From Prorocentrum cordatum (taxonomy: Eukaryota; Sar; Dinophyceae; Prorocentrales; Prorocentraceae), in the NCBI GenBank assembly GCA_963575745.1, contig CAUYUJ010020182.1, positions 504,604 to 568,603 of the forward strand: DNA of 64,000 bases, in the 5' to 3' direction. Position 1 is the first letter of the stretch. Every line of letters starts with the position of its first letter. The position numbers and the translations under genes are program-made. Shown piece after piece: positions 41,040 to 52,154 of the stretch. The notes beneath the pieces are model-generated. The model was not told where the DNA came from and did not search any database. It saw only the letters and a list, made by a program, of their open reading frames with translations.

Positions 41040-41235
41040 ACCCTAACGGGCGGGTCGGTCAGTTGGGCCCTACCAGGCAGGTCGGGCAGGTCGGGCGGGT
41101 CGGGCGGGCGGGGCGTTAAAGCGGGCGGACGAGCCTGCTCGCAAGGCAGCGGGCAGACCACAGGGGGTCCGGGCGGGCGGGCCCTGACGGGCGGGCCAGG
41201 CGGGCGGGCGGGACGCAACCAAAGAGCTCTCAAGC
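41040..41235. repeat. GGGCGGGC-rich repeat
   Basis: Degenerate GGGCGGGTC and GGGCGGGCGG units; a smaller patch recurs at 41490-41570. Confidence 0.8.
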
Positions 41236-41306
41236 CATGGCTGCGCCATGCTTTTTCCCCTGCCTGGCTCTGGATCAGGGGACGGAGAACGGTATAGAAT
41301 AAACTG

Positions 41307-41420
41307 TTCCGCCGTCGGGGACGCCTGCCCCAGGGCGGCTGGAAAGTTTAGACCCCTGCAGTGCCACGTCGTGGCATAAGCCTTGTAGCCGTCATGGGGC
41401 ACGCGTCCCCGACGGCGGAA
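41307..41420. mobile_element. MITE-like element D (114 bp)
   Basis: Perfect 18-bp terminal inverted repeat TTCCGCCGTCGGGGACGC / GCGTCCCCGACGGCGGAA. A diverged copy at about 63463-63585 keeps GGGCGGCTGGAAAGTTTA inside. No coding capacity. Confidence 0.8.
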
Positions 41421-41574
41421 AAGTTGTATGTTATACAGTTGTGCATGCCGGCTTGCAGCAAATCGAGCGGGCTTGCTCGCAAGCCAGTTGGCGGGCCCTA
41501 ACGGGCGGGCGGGGCGCTAAAACGGGCGGGTCAAGCGGGCGGAGCCTGACGGGCGGGCAGGAGGGGCGCTGAAG

Positions 41575-41690
41575 TGGCAGGCGAACCCGACTGGGCGAAC
41601 CCGACTGGGCAAGCCGATTGGGCAAACCGACCGGGTGAATCGACACTGGGCAAGCCGATTGGGCAAACCGACCGGGTGAATCGACTACAC
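41575..41690. repeat. Tandem repeat around CCGATTGGGCAAACCGACCG
   Basis: A unit of about 38 bp (GGCAAGCCGATTGGGCAAAC then CGACCGGGTGAATCGAC) appears twice, after two shorter CGAACCCGACTGGG units. Confidence 0.85.
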
Positions 41691-41837
41691 GTAAGAGTGA
41701 CCCTTCGCCGTTATGACCTCTGGTGCGGGCTCACAGGGGTCCCCCCGATCGCTGAGCGCGATGCGATAGTGGCTGCTCGCGCGCTTGGATTTGGCCGCCT
41801 TGCGCCCCCGTATTCCGCGCACTGAAGGTCATAGACC

Positions 41838-42008
41838 TTGAGATCCGCCGTTGCAAACAAAAATTCAACACCGCAAAAATTCACGACCGGAGCCCCGGAC
41901 TCCATCTCTCTGCGTCAGTTTCTCGAGCCGGATCGATCTGTGAGGGTCCGGGGGCCAGAAATTCAGCGAAGACGCCGATTGTGAAAAAAATTGCAATGCC
42001 AGGGTATC
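41838..42008 (+). repeat. Dispersed repeat B, copy 4
   Basis: GAGATCCGCCGTTGCAA, ACGACCGGAGCCCCGGACTC, GAGCCGGATCGATCTGTGAG and GAAAAAAATTGCAATGCCAG. Confidence 0.8.
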
Positions 42009-42245
42009 AGGGGGGGGCCACTCCTGGTGTGTAGCCGAGCGCAACCGACCCCAGCGGAAGCGCTCGCGGCGACGCCGGCCGGGCGAAGCCGACCCGGGCG
42101 ATGCCGACCGCATCGAGGCAGGCCGCGGGCCGAGCCGATGTTGGGCGGAGCCGACCGCGGGCGAGACCGAGCGGGCGCGAGGGCTCGGCCCCTTCCGTGG
42201 GGGGCAGATTTTTGTCTTGCATCAAGCTGCAGCGGCCCCTTCCCC

Positions 42246-42418
42246 CGCCCCCTCCTCCTCTTTCTCCCCCTCCTCCTCCTCCTCCTCCTCCTCCTCCTCC
42301 TCCTCCTCCTCCTCCTCCTCCTCCTCCTCCTCCTCCTCTTCCTCCTCCTCCACCCCCTCCTCCTCCCCCCCCTCCTCCTCCTCCTCCTCCTCCTCCTGCT
42401 TCTCCTCCTCCTCCTCGA
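42246..42418. repeat. (CTC)n tract
   Basis: Imperfect CTC units just before a repeat A copy. Confidence 0.9.
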
Positions 42419-42441
42419 AAGCAGAGCAAATGTTAATTATT

Positions 42442-43019
42442 GACGCTTCGCGCATCCCCACCAGCTCATGCAGAAACGATGCCGATGAGAGTTGACGGGG
42501 TAGAGAGGAAGAGCCACGCATAGTCAAACAGCGAGGGAGGCTTGGGAGGCTCCGTGGCCATCTCGAGCCGTCTTGGAGCTGTCTTGGGGCTGCTTGGAGC
42601 ATCTTGGGAGCCACCTTGGAGGTCATCTTGGGCTCTTTGAGGCCGCTCCGGGGCCGTTTGGGTGCTTCCTGGGTGCCTCTTGGAGCCCTCTTGGGGCCTC
42701 TTGGGGCGCTCTTGGAGCCCTCTTGGGGGCCTCTTGGGAGCCCTGGAGCGCCTCTTGGGGCCATCTTGGAGGCGGTCGGTCAAAAGAGGGGTGTCCTCGA
42801 TGTAGCTCCCTCCCTCGGGGGCTACGATCCTCGTGAGGGGTGTCAAAACTTAACCATCCCAGGGGCCAAAAAAGGAACCTCTGCTACATCGGGCCCCCTC
42901 CCCAAAAAACCTCAGAGAGGAGAGGGGAAGGGTCCCCCTCCCCGAAGGGAAGAGGGGTTGTGGAAGAGGAAAGAGACCCTCCTCAGACCACCTGTCGCCC
43001 AAAGGGCTGGTGGGACTCT
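42442..43019 (+). mobile_element. Repeat A: TIR element, second copy (578 bp)
   Basis: Same ends as 30453-31356: GACGCTTCGCGCATCCCCAC and GGGCTGGTGGGACTCT. It has the CTTGGGG minisatellite body and the CATCTTGGAGGCGGTCGGTC block, but no GGA insert. Confidence 0.7.
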
Positions 43020-44067
43020 TCAGTCAGGTTTTTTCTTGCTGACACTCCGCAGCAGCAGTTTGAAGCAGGTCTCCGCACACAAGCCAGGAAACACCGAGCC
43101 TGCCGAAGCGTTTGGGTCATGCTCACACATGGAACATACGATCGCGGAGCGTCCAGGAGTGAAAAAACAACGTACACGCACATGAATCCACATTGGTTTC
43201 GAAAGTACGCATTGCGCGAGCGTCCGTATCACAAGGTTGGTCTCCCGGACTGGGGGGCCGCATTCGTGTACGCGGTTGGTCGCGCACGTCTTTTGTGGGC
43301 CCCTTTTGCAGTCAAGGCGAAGAGCGGAGCTGCAGCCAGCGCACGGATTCAGCTAGTGAGGCAACATGTGCCGCATCAGGTTGCAGCGCCTCTTGTCGGC
43401 GGACATGGCGTCCAGCGAATACGACAAATGCACGTGCCAATGCATAGGCGAAAAGGCGTGGGGTGTCTTCGTGGACGCGGGCAGCTGTGTCCAGCGCCCG
43501 CTGCCCACCCACGTTCGCCAAAACCAACTTCAGGCGCTGAGGGGAAGCGGAGACCTCAGCGCTGCTAGTGGGAGCGGGGTTCCCCACCTTGGGGTATGTT
43601 TGAAGGTGGAGCCCCTCGCTTAGTTGCTATCCCCAGCACTTTGCCGCTGAGACTGTGAGGTGTAGAGGCAGCTGCGCAACTGTACAATCTGCTAATGTAG
43701 CCCACACACACATACACACTTCATGCATCAAATCCATGGGCCCGTTTTCCACACAAGGTGGCCCCAGCTAAGTCCGCATAAGTGGCTGAAGCCGCCACTG
43801 GACAACGTGAGGCCGTCGTCTCCAGTTGAGAGCATCACGGATGTCACAAACGTTCAGCGCGCAGGGTCCTTCGATAGGGAAGCGCGTCAGAGCCAGAGTT
43901 TCTGCTCCCAGGATCAAGGGGGCGAACCCTGATTTCGGATCCGCCGTGCTGTGGCTGATATCCCCATTCAAACTTGTGTCGGAATTGCACCCCAAGCGAT
44001 GTGAAAAAGTAGGGCGGAAATGCCCGCCTCTGACAAGGTAATAGTTGTTGACATTCACGCAGTAGCT
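43020..44067. other. PKA-R intron, unassigned part
   Basis: Mixed-composition sequence. Plus and minus frames of up to about 240 codons overlap here, but none shows a recognisable family. Confidence 0.4.
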
Positions 44068-44350
44068 TGGCGGAAGCATCGACGGCAAAGCAGGGCGGAG
44101 ATCGGCATCGAAGGAGCTTGACGCGCGGAGCGAGAAGTTCCCGCCCTGCTTGCGAAATCGCCCCAAAGAGTGGCGGACCCGAAGTCCAGGAACAAAAAAC
44201 ACAGTTTTCTGGCGGAAGCACCGACGGCAAAGCAGGGCGGGAATCGGTATCAAAGGAGCTTGACACGCGGGGCGAGAAGCTCCCGCCCTGCTTGTGCAAT
44301 CGCCCCAAAGGCGTGGCGGGCCCGAAGTCCAGGGCACGCAAAGATCGCGC
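44068..44350. repeat. 142-bp tandem duplication
   Basis: Two units start TGGCGGAAGCATCGACGGCA (44068) and TGGCGGAAGCACCGACGGCA (44210), each with GGAGCTTGAC, CCCGCCCTGCTTG and GTGGCGG-CCCGAAGTCCAGG. Confidence 0.85.
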
Positions 44351-44479
44351 CCCGCAGCCTGGGCCGCAGACGTGACCTCCTCCGGGGCGGCGGTGCGAGG
44401 TAGCGCGGGCGAGCGCGCGTCGCGTGGCGCGAAGTGCGAGGCTGGACGACCCAGGCCCGACGTCGGATCCGCCGACCGA

Positions 44480-45085
44480 GACGGGGGCTCCCGCCCTACG
44501 GGGCGTTCCTTCCGACGCAGCTGCGGGTGGGAGAGTCCACCAGAGCATGCACGGCGGAGTCGAAGTCAGGGGGGGGGCACCGAGAGGCAGTGACCTTCGT
44601 CCCCAGACCCCCGACGTCAGCATTTTTTCGCCACGTCACCCCCCCGAGGTCTGGACCCCTTCACCGGGACCGGTTTTTCATCCCGAGCCTTTTTTGACGG
44701 TCCCGAGGCCTGGTAAGGGCCCCCTGGAGGCCGAGAATGGCGAAGAATTCCCGTCACGAGTTCTGCGCTACCCGAGAAGGTTTGGAGTGGGCGACCCAGG
44801 CCAGACCTCGGAGCCGCCGTACTTCTTGTTGGACGATCTCGCAAATGGGGCGGAGATCTCCGCCCTGCTTTCAAGATCCTCTGATGCCCATTTCTTGACA
44901 CCGCTCGGACGTGTGGATTTTTTCTCAGCGAGGACCTTCGAGGAGCATCCTCGACCATCGGGCCAGCAAAGCACGCACGAAACCGACAGCGCTCCTTCCG
45001 ACACAGCTGTGAGGCGGAGGGTCTCCACCAGAGCATGTCCGGCGGAGTCGAAGCCAGGGAGGCACCGAGAGGCAGTGACCTGAGC
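44480..45085. repeat. Direct duplication flanking a MITE C copy
   Basis: About 44500-44595 and 44985-45082 share GTCCACCAGAGCATG, GGCGGAGTCGAAG and GGCACCGAGAGGCAGTGACC. Between them is a MITE C copy beginning CCCAGACCCCCGACGTC (44602); its 3' end (about 44780) is eroded. Confidence 0.75.
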
Positions 45086-45184
45086 TTTCTGCGAAGACAC
45101 AGGCGGCTCCACGGAGGGCACGAATGCCTCCGAGGAGCCCCGCCGCGCTCCGAGAAGGCCGGCTCTTCTTCGGACGCCTCTCCA

Positions 45185-45770
45185 GGAGGATGGGGCGGAG
45201 GAGGAGGAGGAGGAAGAGGAGGAGGTGGAGGAGGAGGAGAGGAGGAGGAGGAGGAGGAGGAGGAGGAGGCGAGAGGCGGAAGAGGGGAGGGAGGAAGAGG
45301 AGGAAGAGGAGGAGAGGAGGAGGAGGAAGAGAGAGAAGAGGAGGGGAGGACGAGGACGATGACGAGGACGAGGTCGAGGACCAGGAGGAGGAGGAGGAGA
45401 GAGGAGGAGGGAGGAGGAGGAGGAGGGAGGAGGAGGAGGAGGAGGAGAGGAAGGAGGAGGAGGGAGGAGGAGAGGAGGAGGGAGGGAGGAGGAGGACGGA
45501 GGAGGAGGGAGGGAGGGAGGACGGGCGGGCGGGCGGGGGGGAGGAGGACAGGGAGGAGGAGGAGGAGGCGGAGGTGGAGGAAGAGGAGGAAGAGGAGGAA
45601 GAGGAGGAAGAGGAGGAGGAGGAGGAGGAGGAAGAGGAGGAAGAGGATGAGGAGGACGAGGACGAGGACGATGACGAGGACGAGGGCGAGGACGAGGACA
45701 GGGAGGAGGAGGAAGAGTAGGAGGAGGAGGAGGAGGAGCAGCAGGAGGAGGAGGAGGAGGACGAGGAGGA
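45185..45770. repeat. Long (GGA)n tract with GAC patches
   Basis: About 590 bp of imperfect GGA; GACGAGGAC patches at 45350 and 45655. Confidence 0.95.
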
Positions 45771-45977
45771 TCCCCGAGTCTCAGGAGAGCGCGTGTTCCC
45801 CGCCTCCCGCCGCGGGGGGCCTGGTCTCCACCTGAGGAGCCAGACCCCCCGACCGTGAACTGCATGCAGTCGACGGCTTTCCCCTGAACGGGGGCCCTGC
45901 GCCGTGCGGCTGCCTAGGGCCCCCGGCCGCGAGGCCGAGCGCGACGGGCTTACCGATGTCGACGCCCAGCTCGCTTG

Positions 45978-46655
45978 TCACGTGCCCGAGCCGCGACCTG
46001 CGCGGGGGCCGTCGTACGCGGTCAGCATCTCCTCGAAGTTGCTGGCCATTGCGATCAGCTCGTCGCGGTCGAACGGGATCTCGGGCACCTTGGGGAGCCT
46101 CGCGCGCGTCGCCAGGCGGCGGACGAGATTCCGAAGCTGCCAGATCTCCAATCCAGCGCGCCAGCTCTTGTCATTGTGCTCGCCGCCCTTGCCCGTGTTC
46201 TTGCCCTTGCCCTCGCGCGAGGCCGCGCTGGATGGCGGGCGGCTCCGCTGCACCAACGGCAGAGCATCAGCCCAGCTGTCGTCCTCCAGCAACGGCACGG
46301 GCGATGGATCGGGAGCCGCAGCGCCCCGCACGGCACCCTCCGCCGCCCCGCCCCCGTCGTCGACCACCTCCATGTCGAGCGGCGCCATGTCCGCGGCTGC
46401 TCCTCGGCCTCGTCCGCGCGGGCGGCGCCGCCGCCGCGGGGCGGCGGGTGGCGCGGCCGCCTCCGCAGGCGGGGCGGGAGCAGGCGGCGGCGCCGCCAGC
46501 ACGGCCACGGCCGTGCGGAGGAGGCCCTCAGCCGCGCGCAGCAGGCGCACCGCGTCGCGGCCGCCTGCGGGGGCGCGGGCCGCCAGCCCAGCGGCGGCGT
46601 GGACCGCGAGGAGCGCGCCGCGCGCGCCCTCGAGCGGTGCCGCGCGGGCAGCCAT
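45978..46655 (-). CDS. Antisense 225-residue ORF within a PKA-R intron, unassigned
   Basis: On the minus strand ATG (46655) starts MAARAAPLEGARGALLAVHA and the frame runs to TGA at 45978. The first half is Ala/Arg-rich helical (GGRDAVRLLRAAEGLLRTAV), then a basic Pro/Arg segment, an acidic stretch (MAPLDMEVVDD), and a C-terminal helical part LEIWQLRNLVRRLATRARLP then VPEIPFDRDELIAMASNFEE. Composition and alternation look like real protein rather than repeat translation; both flanks are GGA tracts. Possibly one exon, with a donor near the last codons. Family not recognised. Confidence 0.45.
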   Translation of the reverse strand: MAARAAPLEGARGALLAVHAAAGLAARAPAGGRDAVRLLRAAEGLLRTAVAVLAAPPPAPAPPAEAAAPPAAPRRRRRPRGRGRGAAADMAPLDMEVVDDGGGAAEGAVRGAAAPDPSPVPLLEDDSWADALPLVQRSRPPSSAASREGKGKNTGKGGEHNDKSWRAGLEIWQLRNLVRRLATRARLPKVPEIPFDRDELIAMASNFEEMLTAYDGPRAGRGSGT

Positions 46656-46675
46656 CGCCGTACCAGGCCCCGCCG

Positions 46676-46972
46676 CCGGAGGAGGAGGAGGAGGAGGGGG
46701 AGGAGCAGGAGGAGCAGAGGAGGAGGAGGAGGGAGGAGGAGGAGGGAGGGAGGAGGGGAGGGAGGGAGGGACGGGGGGCGGTCGGGCGGGCGGGCGGGCG
46801 GGCGGGAGGAGGAGGAGGAGGAGAAGGAGGAGAAGGAGGAGGAGACGGAGGAGGAGACGGAGGACCAGGACAAGGAGGAGGATGAGGGAAAGAAGGAGGA
46901 TGAGGAGGAAAAGAAGGAGGAGGAGGAGGAGGAGGAGGAGGAAAAGCAGGAGGAGGAGGAGGAGGAGGAGGA
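46676..46972. repeat. (GGA)n tract
   Basis: Imperfect GGA with a GGGCGGGCGG patch at 46780-46805. Confidence 0.9.
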
Positions 46973-47371
46973 CACAACTCTCCACTCCCGTGGCCTTTCG
47001 GGAGGATCGGGGCACCCCTGGAACACTCTCGGCGAGGGGGCAGCCACTGGAACGTATCCCGAGGCAGGAAGACCGCAGAGAACGGACGAAAAGGCACGAC
47101 TCCCCTCCCCATCAGAGAAAGTCTATATCAAGACCGTGCTCAAATTAAAGGCCGGCCGGGACACACTCTCTCTTTCTCTCTTCCCTCACTGGATGCCCCA
47201 GCGTTGAAAACGAGCGCGCGACGAACTGAATGTGTCGCCGCGCCGTTTTTGTCCCGACCCGCGGCCTTCCGTCTTGGGGAGGGCCCCTCGGCCACTGGGG
47301 CAAACTCCCCCTCGGACGCTCGCTCGCATGCTTGCTCCAGTTAGCAAGCGAGCGAGCGAGAAAGCGAGCAC
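46973..47371. other. PKA-R intron, unassigned part
   Basis: Unique sequence; contains GCGAGCGAGCGAG-like short repeat at 47345-47365. No exon recognised. Confidence 0.45.
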
Positions 47372-47985
47372 CCGTCGTCGTCGCCGTCGCCGTCGTCGTC
47401 GTCGTTTTTGTCTTCGTCTTCGTCGTCGTCGTCGCCGTCGCCGTCGTCGTCGTCGTGGGTTCGCCGTGGGTTCGCCGCGGTGCCGGCTTCGTCGACTCGG
47501 GCGCGCGCGGAGCAGACGGCGCCGCGACGCGTGCGCGCTGTCGCGCTGGGGTTCCCGCCCGCCGGCGAGAGGTCGGCGAGCTCGGCGAGCAGGACGAGGA
47601 CGAGGAGGAGCGGCGGCCCCGAAAATGAGGAGGAGGAGGAGGACGAGGACGATGGGGAGGAGAAGGAGGACGAGGACGAGGACGAGGAGGAGGAGGAGGA
47701 AGAGGACGGCCCGAAAAGGAGCAGGAGGAGGAAGAACGAGGATGGGGGGGTGGGGGAGCTGCGGTCTGCGCTGGCCAGTGGGGGGCCCGTTCTCACTTCT
47801 CGCTCGTGGTCGTCCTGTTCCTCCCATTCGTTCTCCCGCTCTTTCATGTCCTCCTCCTCGTCTTCCTCATCCTCCTCCTTCTCCTCTTCCTCGTTTTCCT
47901 GTTATTCCTTCCAGTATGCCTCCTCTTCCTCCTCCTCCTCCTCCTCGTCCTCGTCCTCGTCCTCCTCCTTCTCCTTCTATTATTA
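47372..47985. repeat. (GTC)n, (GGA)n and (CTC)n tracts
   Basis: GTC/GCC at 47372-47462, GGA/GAC at 47598-47720, CTC at 47848-47980, with short unique spacers. Confidence 0.9.
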
Positions 47986-48059
47986 TGACTCGTCCGACAT
48001 ACACCATCCATCATCATCCCACCATACCTCATCCTCATCATTATTTTTATTATCATTGC

Positions 48060-48068
48060 CATCGCCAT

Positions 48069-48099
<31 letters not shown>

Positions 48100-48176
48100 A
48101 TCATCATCACCATCATCATCACCATCATCATCATGTTCATCATGTTCATCATCATCATCATCATCAGCAGCATCAG

Positions 48177-48207
<31 letters not shown>

Positions 48208-48855
48208 GTCATCATCATCATCATCAGCATCGTCAGTATCATCAGTATCATCAGTATCATCAGCAGCATCATCGTCATCGTCATCATCATCAGCATACTC
48301 AGCATTAATGCCATCATCGTCATCATCAACATCATCATCAGCAGCATCATCATCATGGTCATCAGCATCATCATCATCATCGTCGTCGTCGTCGTCATCA
48401 TCACACCCATTGTCATCACACCCATCATCATCATCAGCAGCAGCAGCACACCCATCATCAGCAGCATCACCACTATCATCATTGCATGATCATCATCATC
48501 AGCATCATCAGCAGCAGGATCATCATCATCATCAGCATCATCATCATCCGCATCATCGTCATCGGAATTGTTATCGTCATCATCGCCATCGCCATCATCA
48601 CATCAATCATCTTCATCGTCAGCATCACAGTTATCATCCTCATCACCACTATCCTCATCATCGTAATCATCATCATCACGATCATCGGCATCATCATTAC
48701 CATCATCAGCACCATCATGTTGATCATCAACAGTAGCAGCATCATCATCTTTATCATTATCAGCATCATCATACGAATCATCACTTCATCGGCATCATCA
48801 TCATAATCATCGCCATCGCCATCGCTATCGCCATCGTCAGCATCACCACCACCAG

Positions 48856-48888
<33 letters not shown>

Positions 48889-48905
48889 CAACTCCGTCAC
48901 CACCA
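48060..48905. repeat. Long (CAT)n microsatellite
   Basis: About 850 bp of imperfect CAT/ATC with AGC interruptions. Confidence 0.95.
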
Positions 48906-49077
48906 TCACCATCGCCACCGTTATTTTATGTGTCATGCTCCGATTCTTAATCGTAATATTCCTCCCTCTCCTCCTGACCACACCCATCACCATCATCACT
49001 ACACAATTCTCCCTCCCAGGAGGACTCTGAAGGCCCAAAATATCCAAACTTACATCAAGAGTTGACCAGCATTCCCT

Positions 49078-50215
49078 GCTGCTTCTCCTCCTCCTCCTCC
49101 TCATCATCCTCCTCCTTCTCCTCCTTCCTTCTCCTCGTCCTTGATCCTCATTATTCCTTTCCTTCCCCTCGTCATCATACTGTTGCTCCTCCTCGTCCGC
49201 CTCATCCTGCTTCCCTCGCGCGAGCGGCGACGACGACGACGACCACGACGACCACGACGACCACAACGACCTCGACCACCACGACCACCACGACGACTGC
49301 GGCGACGACCGCACCGCTGGAGCTCCCGTCTCCCCGAGTGCGTGCGCCGCCACACCCAAAGGGCTGCTCCGACCGTTCTGTCCCACCTGCTGTCCAGGGT
49401 GGCCCTCGCACCACGCCAGAAGTTGCCGCGCGTATCTCAGAGCCTGGAGGAGGAGGAGGAGGAGGAGGAGGAGCAGGAGGAGGAGGGAGGTCTTTTCATA
49501 CGTTTGACGTGTGGATGTGTTTTCGGCTTTCGGGGGCCTCCGGAAGACTGGCCAAAAAAGACATCCAAGAATCGTCATCTTCGCAGATCGATTGCGCTGG
49601 AAGAGCGCACAAGCGCTGCACGAGCACACCAGGGCGCGAACTCAAGGCAAGGAGGACGACGACAACGAGGAGGACGAGGAAGACGACGCAAGAGGACGAC
49701 GACGCAGAAGGACCAGAAGGACGAGTAGGAGAAGGAGGGAGGGAGGGGGGAGGAGGAGGAGGAGGAGGAGGAGGAGGAGGAGGAGGAGGAAAGAGGAGGA
49801 CGGAGGAGGAGGAGGACGGAGGAGGAGGAGGAAGAAGGAGGAGGAGGAAGGAGGAGCACGAGGAGGAGGAGGAGGAGGAGGAGGCGCATCGAGGCAGCTC
49901 TGCTGGGCCTCCCCCCGGAGTGGCCCCACCCTTCGCCGTGGCACGATCCCGCCCAGGAGGCGGCGGAGATGGAGAAGATAAGGTCCGCTCAGAACAGGAG
50001 CCCAACCCTCCCGACTGGGCGCCGACAAAGACGACGGCGACGGCGTCGTCGATGGCGACGACGCTGGCGGCGCTGGCGACGACGACGGCAACGCCGCCAA
50101 CCGCGCCGACGATCACGACACGACGACCACGACGACCACAACGACCACGACGACCGCAACGACCACGACGACCACGACGACCACGACGACCACGTCGACG
50201 AGGACGTCGTCGTTT
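49078..50215. repeat. Cluster of CTC, CGA, GGA and GAC tracts
   Basis: CTC 49078-49135; CGA 49218-49310; GGA 49445-49495 and 49735-49900; CGA/GAC 50015-50215. About 49310-49445 and 49500-49650 are unique but unassigned. Confidence 0.85.
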
Positions 50216-50229
50216 GGGAGGTTCCTGGG

Positions 50230-50350
50230 CGTCCCGACGACGAGGTCCCCGTCGCCACCGCTGGATGGCCTGGAACAGTCAGCCAGGATGAACCCCGGGA
50301 GGGGTCCTGTGCGATCTGGGCGCCCGGTTTCGTTTCCAGCCTGATTGGAG
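50230..50350 (+). mobile_element. Possible eroded family-1 introner before the pseudosubstrate exon
   Basis: Weak match to the family-1 core: GGTCCCCGTCGCCACCGCTG, then ACCCCGGGAGGGGTCC. It ends at the acceptor region TTTCCAGCCTGATTGGAG. Confidence 0.4.
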
Positions 50351-50488
50351 GGGCCTCCGAGGAGGCGGCGCTCGGGCGTGATGTCTCAGAGTATCGACGC
50401 CCAGTCGCTCTCCGACTACCAGAAGCCCGTCTTCGAGAAGAGCGAGGAGGACGTGGTGAAGATCAAGACTGCACTCAAGGAGAGCAAG
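50351..50488 (+). CDS. PKA regulatory subunit, pseudosubstrate and linker exon
   Basis: The frame reads GPPRRRRSGVMSQSIDAQ, then SLSDYQKPVFEKSEEDVVKI and KTALKESK. RRRRSGVMS aligns with the RI-type inhibitory site (RRRRGAIS in mammals): two Arg, then a non-phosphorylatable Gly at the phospho-acceptor position and a hydrophobic residue. That segment occupies the catalytic subunit's active site when cAMP is absent. The next residues align without gap to the N3A helix before domain A. A TGA at 50342-50344 places the acceptor after it, at GGAG (50350). The end at AAG 50488 is set by alignment to the next exon; its splice sites are not canonical. Confidence 0.75.
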
Positions 50489-50746
50489 CAGATGCAGGCG
50501 ACCGCCCGCTCTCGCGCGCGTGACCGCGCGCAGGGCTCTGACATTCGTTGCGGGCTGGCGCTGGAGTTGCGCCGTTGATGGTCATAAGCGTGCTTTTGTT
50601 CTGGTTGTCGACAGTTGGCTGAAGGGTGGGGAACGGGGGACGGGTCTGGGTCTGGGCCGGTGCTTCGTCGATCCGCTCCTGACAGTCGCGAAAGCAGAGG
50701 GGTCCTGAACAGTCGCCAAAAGCAGATAACATCTGCTCTATGGGGT
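50489..50746. other. PKA-R intron, unassigned
   Basis: Unique sequence, no exon seen. Confidence 0.45.
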
Positions 50747-50942
50747 AGGAGGAGGAGGAGGAGGAGGCGGCGGAGGAGGAGGAGGCGGAGGAGGAGGAGG
50801 AGGAGGAGGAGGAGGAGGAGGAGGAGACGGAGGAGGCGGAGGACGAGGAGGAGGAGGCGGAGGCGGAAAAGGAGGAGGAGGAGGCGGAGGAGGAGGAGGA
50901 GGTGGAGGAGGAGGCGGAGGAGGAGGAGGAGGAGGGGGGCAG
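50747..50942. repeat. (GGA)n/(GGC)n tract
   Basis: Imperfect GGA with GGC units. Confidence 0.9.
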
Positions 50943-51084
50943 GGGCGGGGAAGGGGTCCAGGGGCCCCCGCCGAGCGGCAAAGCAAGTCAAAAGCCTGAG
51001 CTTGGCGCGCACGCGGGGCGCGCGCAGCGGCTCTGCGGCGCTCGAGCTCATGCACGCGCGATCTCTGGAGGTCTCCTGAGAGTT

Positions 51085-51277
51085 CCCAGATCCACGCATG
51101 ATCGCGTCGTAACAACAAATCACGACGGGAGGTTTTTGGCAGCGTTCGCCCTCGGGGGGCCCTCGCCGGGCCTCGGGACCGTCAAAGGACGACTCAGGAC
51201 GAAAAGCCGGTCCCGGGGAAAGGGTGGGGACTTCCAGGGACCCCATATTGAAAAAGTCAGGACGTCGCATGTCTGGG
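51085..51277 (-). mobile_element. MITE-like element C, copy at 51 kb
   Basis: Ends CCCAGA...CATGATCGCGTCG and GACGTCGCATGTCTGGG; interior as 21935-22106 (GACGGGAGGTTTTTGGC, GGCCTCGGGACCGTC). Confidence 0.75.
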
Positions 51278-51777
51278 GAGAGGCCCCCCGCCAGAGGCCA
51301 CTGGAGGCCCAAGGTGGGCCCAGGTCATGTCAAGCCCGCTGGGAACTTGCGAAATCCTTGGAGCGGCGGCGCACGTGCGACGATGGCGTGCGTGGACTTG
51401 CGCGTCGATGTATGTTCATTTGCATTTCGGCCTGCATGCCGCCGATTGCCATTCACTGTGTCTCTCGATTCGCAGGCGCGCGTGCGCAGCGCAATGTGCC
51501 GCTGGCACACGGGATGCTCGCGCCGCCCGCCACCGAGTCCAGACGTCCCGCTTGTCCACGGGTCTGCCCCTCCGTCAGCTCACGGCGACTGCGCATCGGA
51601 AGTGTCGCCCGTTCGCTGGCCCACCCGTCCCCGCGTCCAAGCTTTTCCGAGGGATGCTGCGCCCAACCGGACGCCCCCAGACGCCTCCAGAAGTCCCCGC
51701 TCTGGAGGCCTCGCACCTCCGGAGGCCTGCCGAGGCCCAAGGGGGTCGCGAGGCGGCACAAGTAGAGCGTCGAACCC
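51278..51777. other. PKA-R intron, unassigned
   Basis: Unique sequence with several short frames, none recognised. Confidence 0.4.
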
Positions 51778-52022
51778 CGATCCCCCCCGCCCTCCTCCCC
51801 CCGCCGCTCCTCGCAGACTCCCAGAAACCCCGCTCCCTTCTCCCCTGCCTCCCTCCTCCCCTCCCTCCCTCCTCCCCCCCCCTCCCTCCTCCCCTCCCTC
51901 CCTCCTCCCCTTCGTCCTCCTCTCCCCCCTCCCCTCCCTCCTCCCCCTCCCTCATCCCCCCTCCTGCCTCCCTCCTCCCTCCCCTCCCTCCTCACCTCAC
52001 CCTCCCTCCTCCCCCCCTTCCT
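51778..52022. repeat. CCCTCCTCCCC minisatellite
   Basis: Repeated CCCTCCCTCCTCCCC-like units. Confidence 0.9.
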
Positions 52023-52154
52023 CCACAATGAAACAATATGAATGCTACTCTCCTCTCTCCCCTGGTGGCGTCCAGGGAATGGCCGGCCCCCTCCGCGTAC
52101 TGGTTTTTTGCCCACCGGATTCCCGGAAAAATTGTTTTCGCTTGGGTGATTTTC

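Noticed and set aside
42840-43568. 242-codon plus-strand frame in the large PKA-R intron
   Set aside because: It starts inside repeat A and matches no PKA-R segment; overlapping frames on the other strand are equally long.
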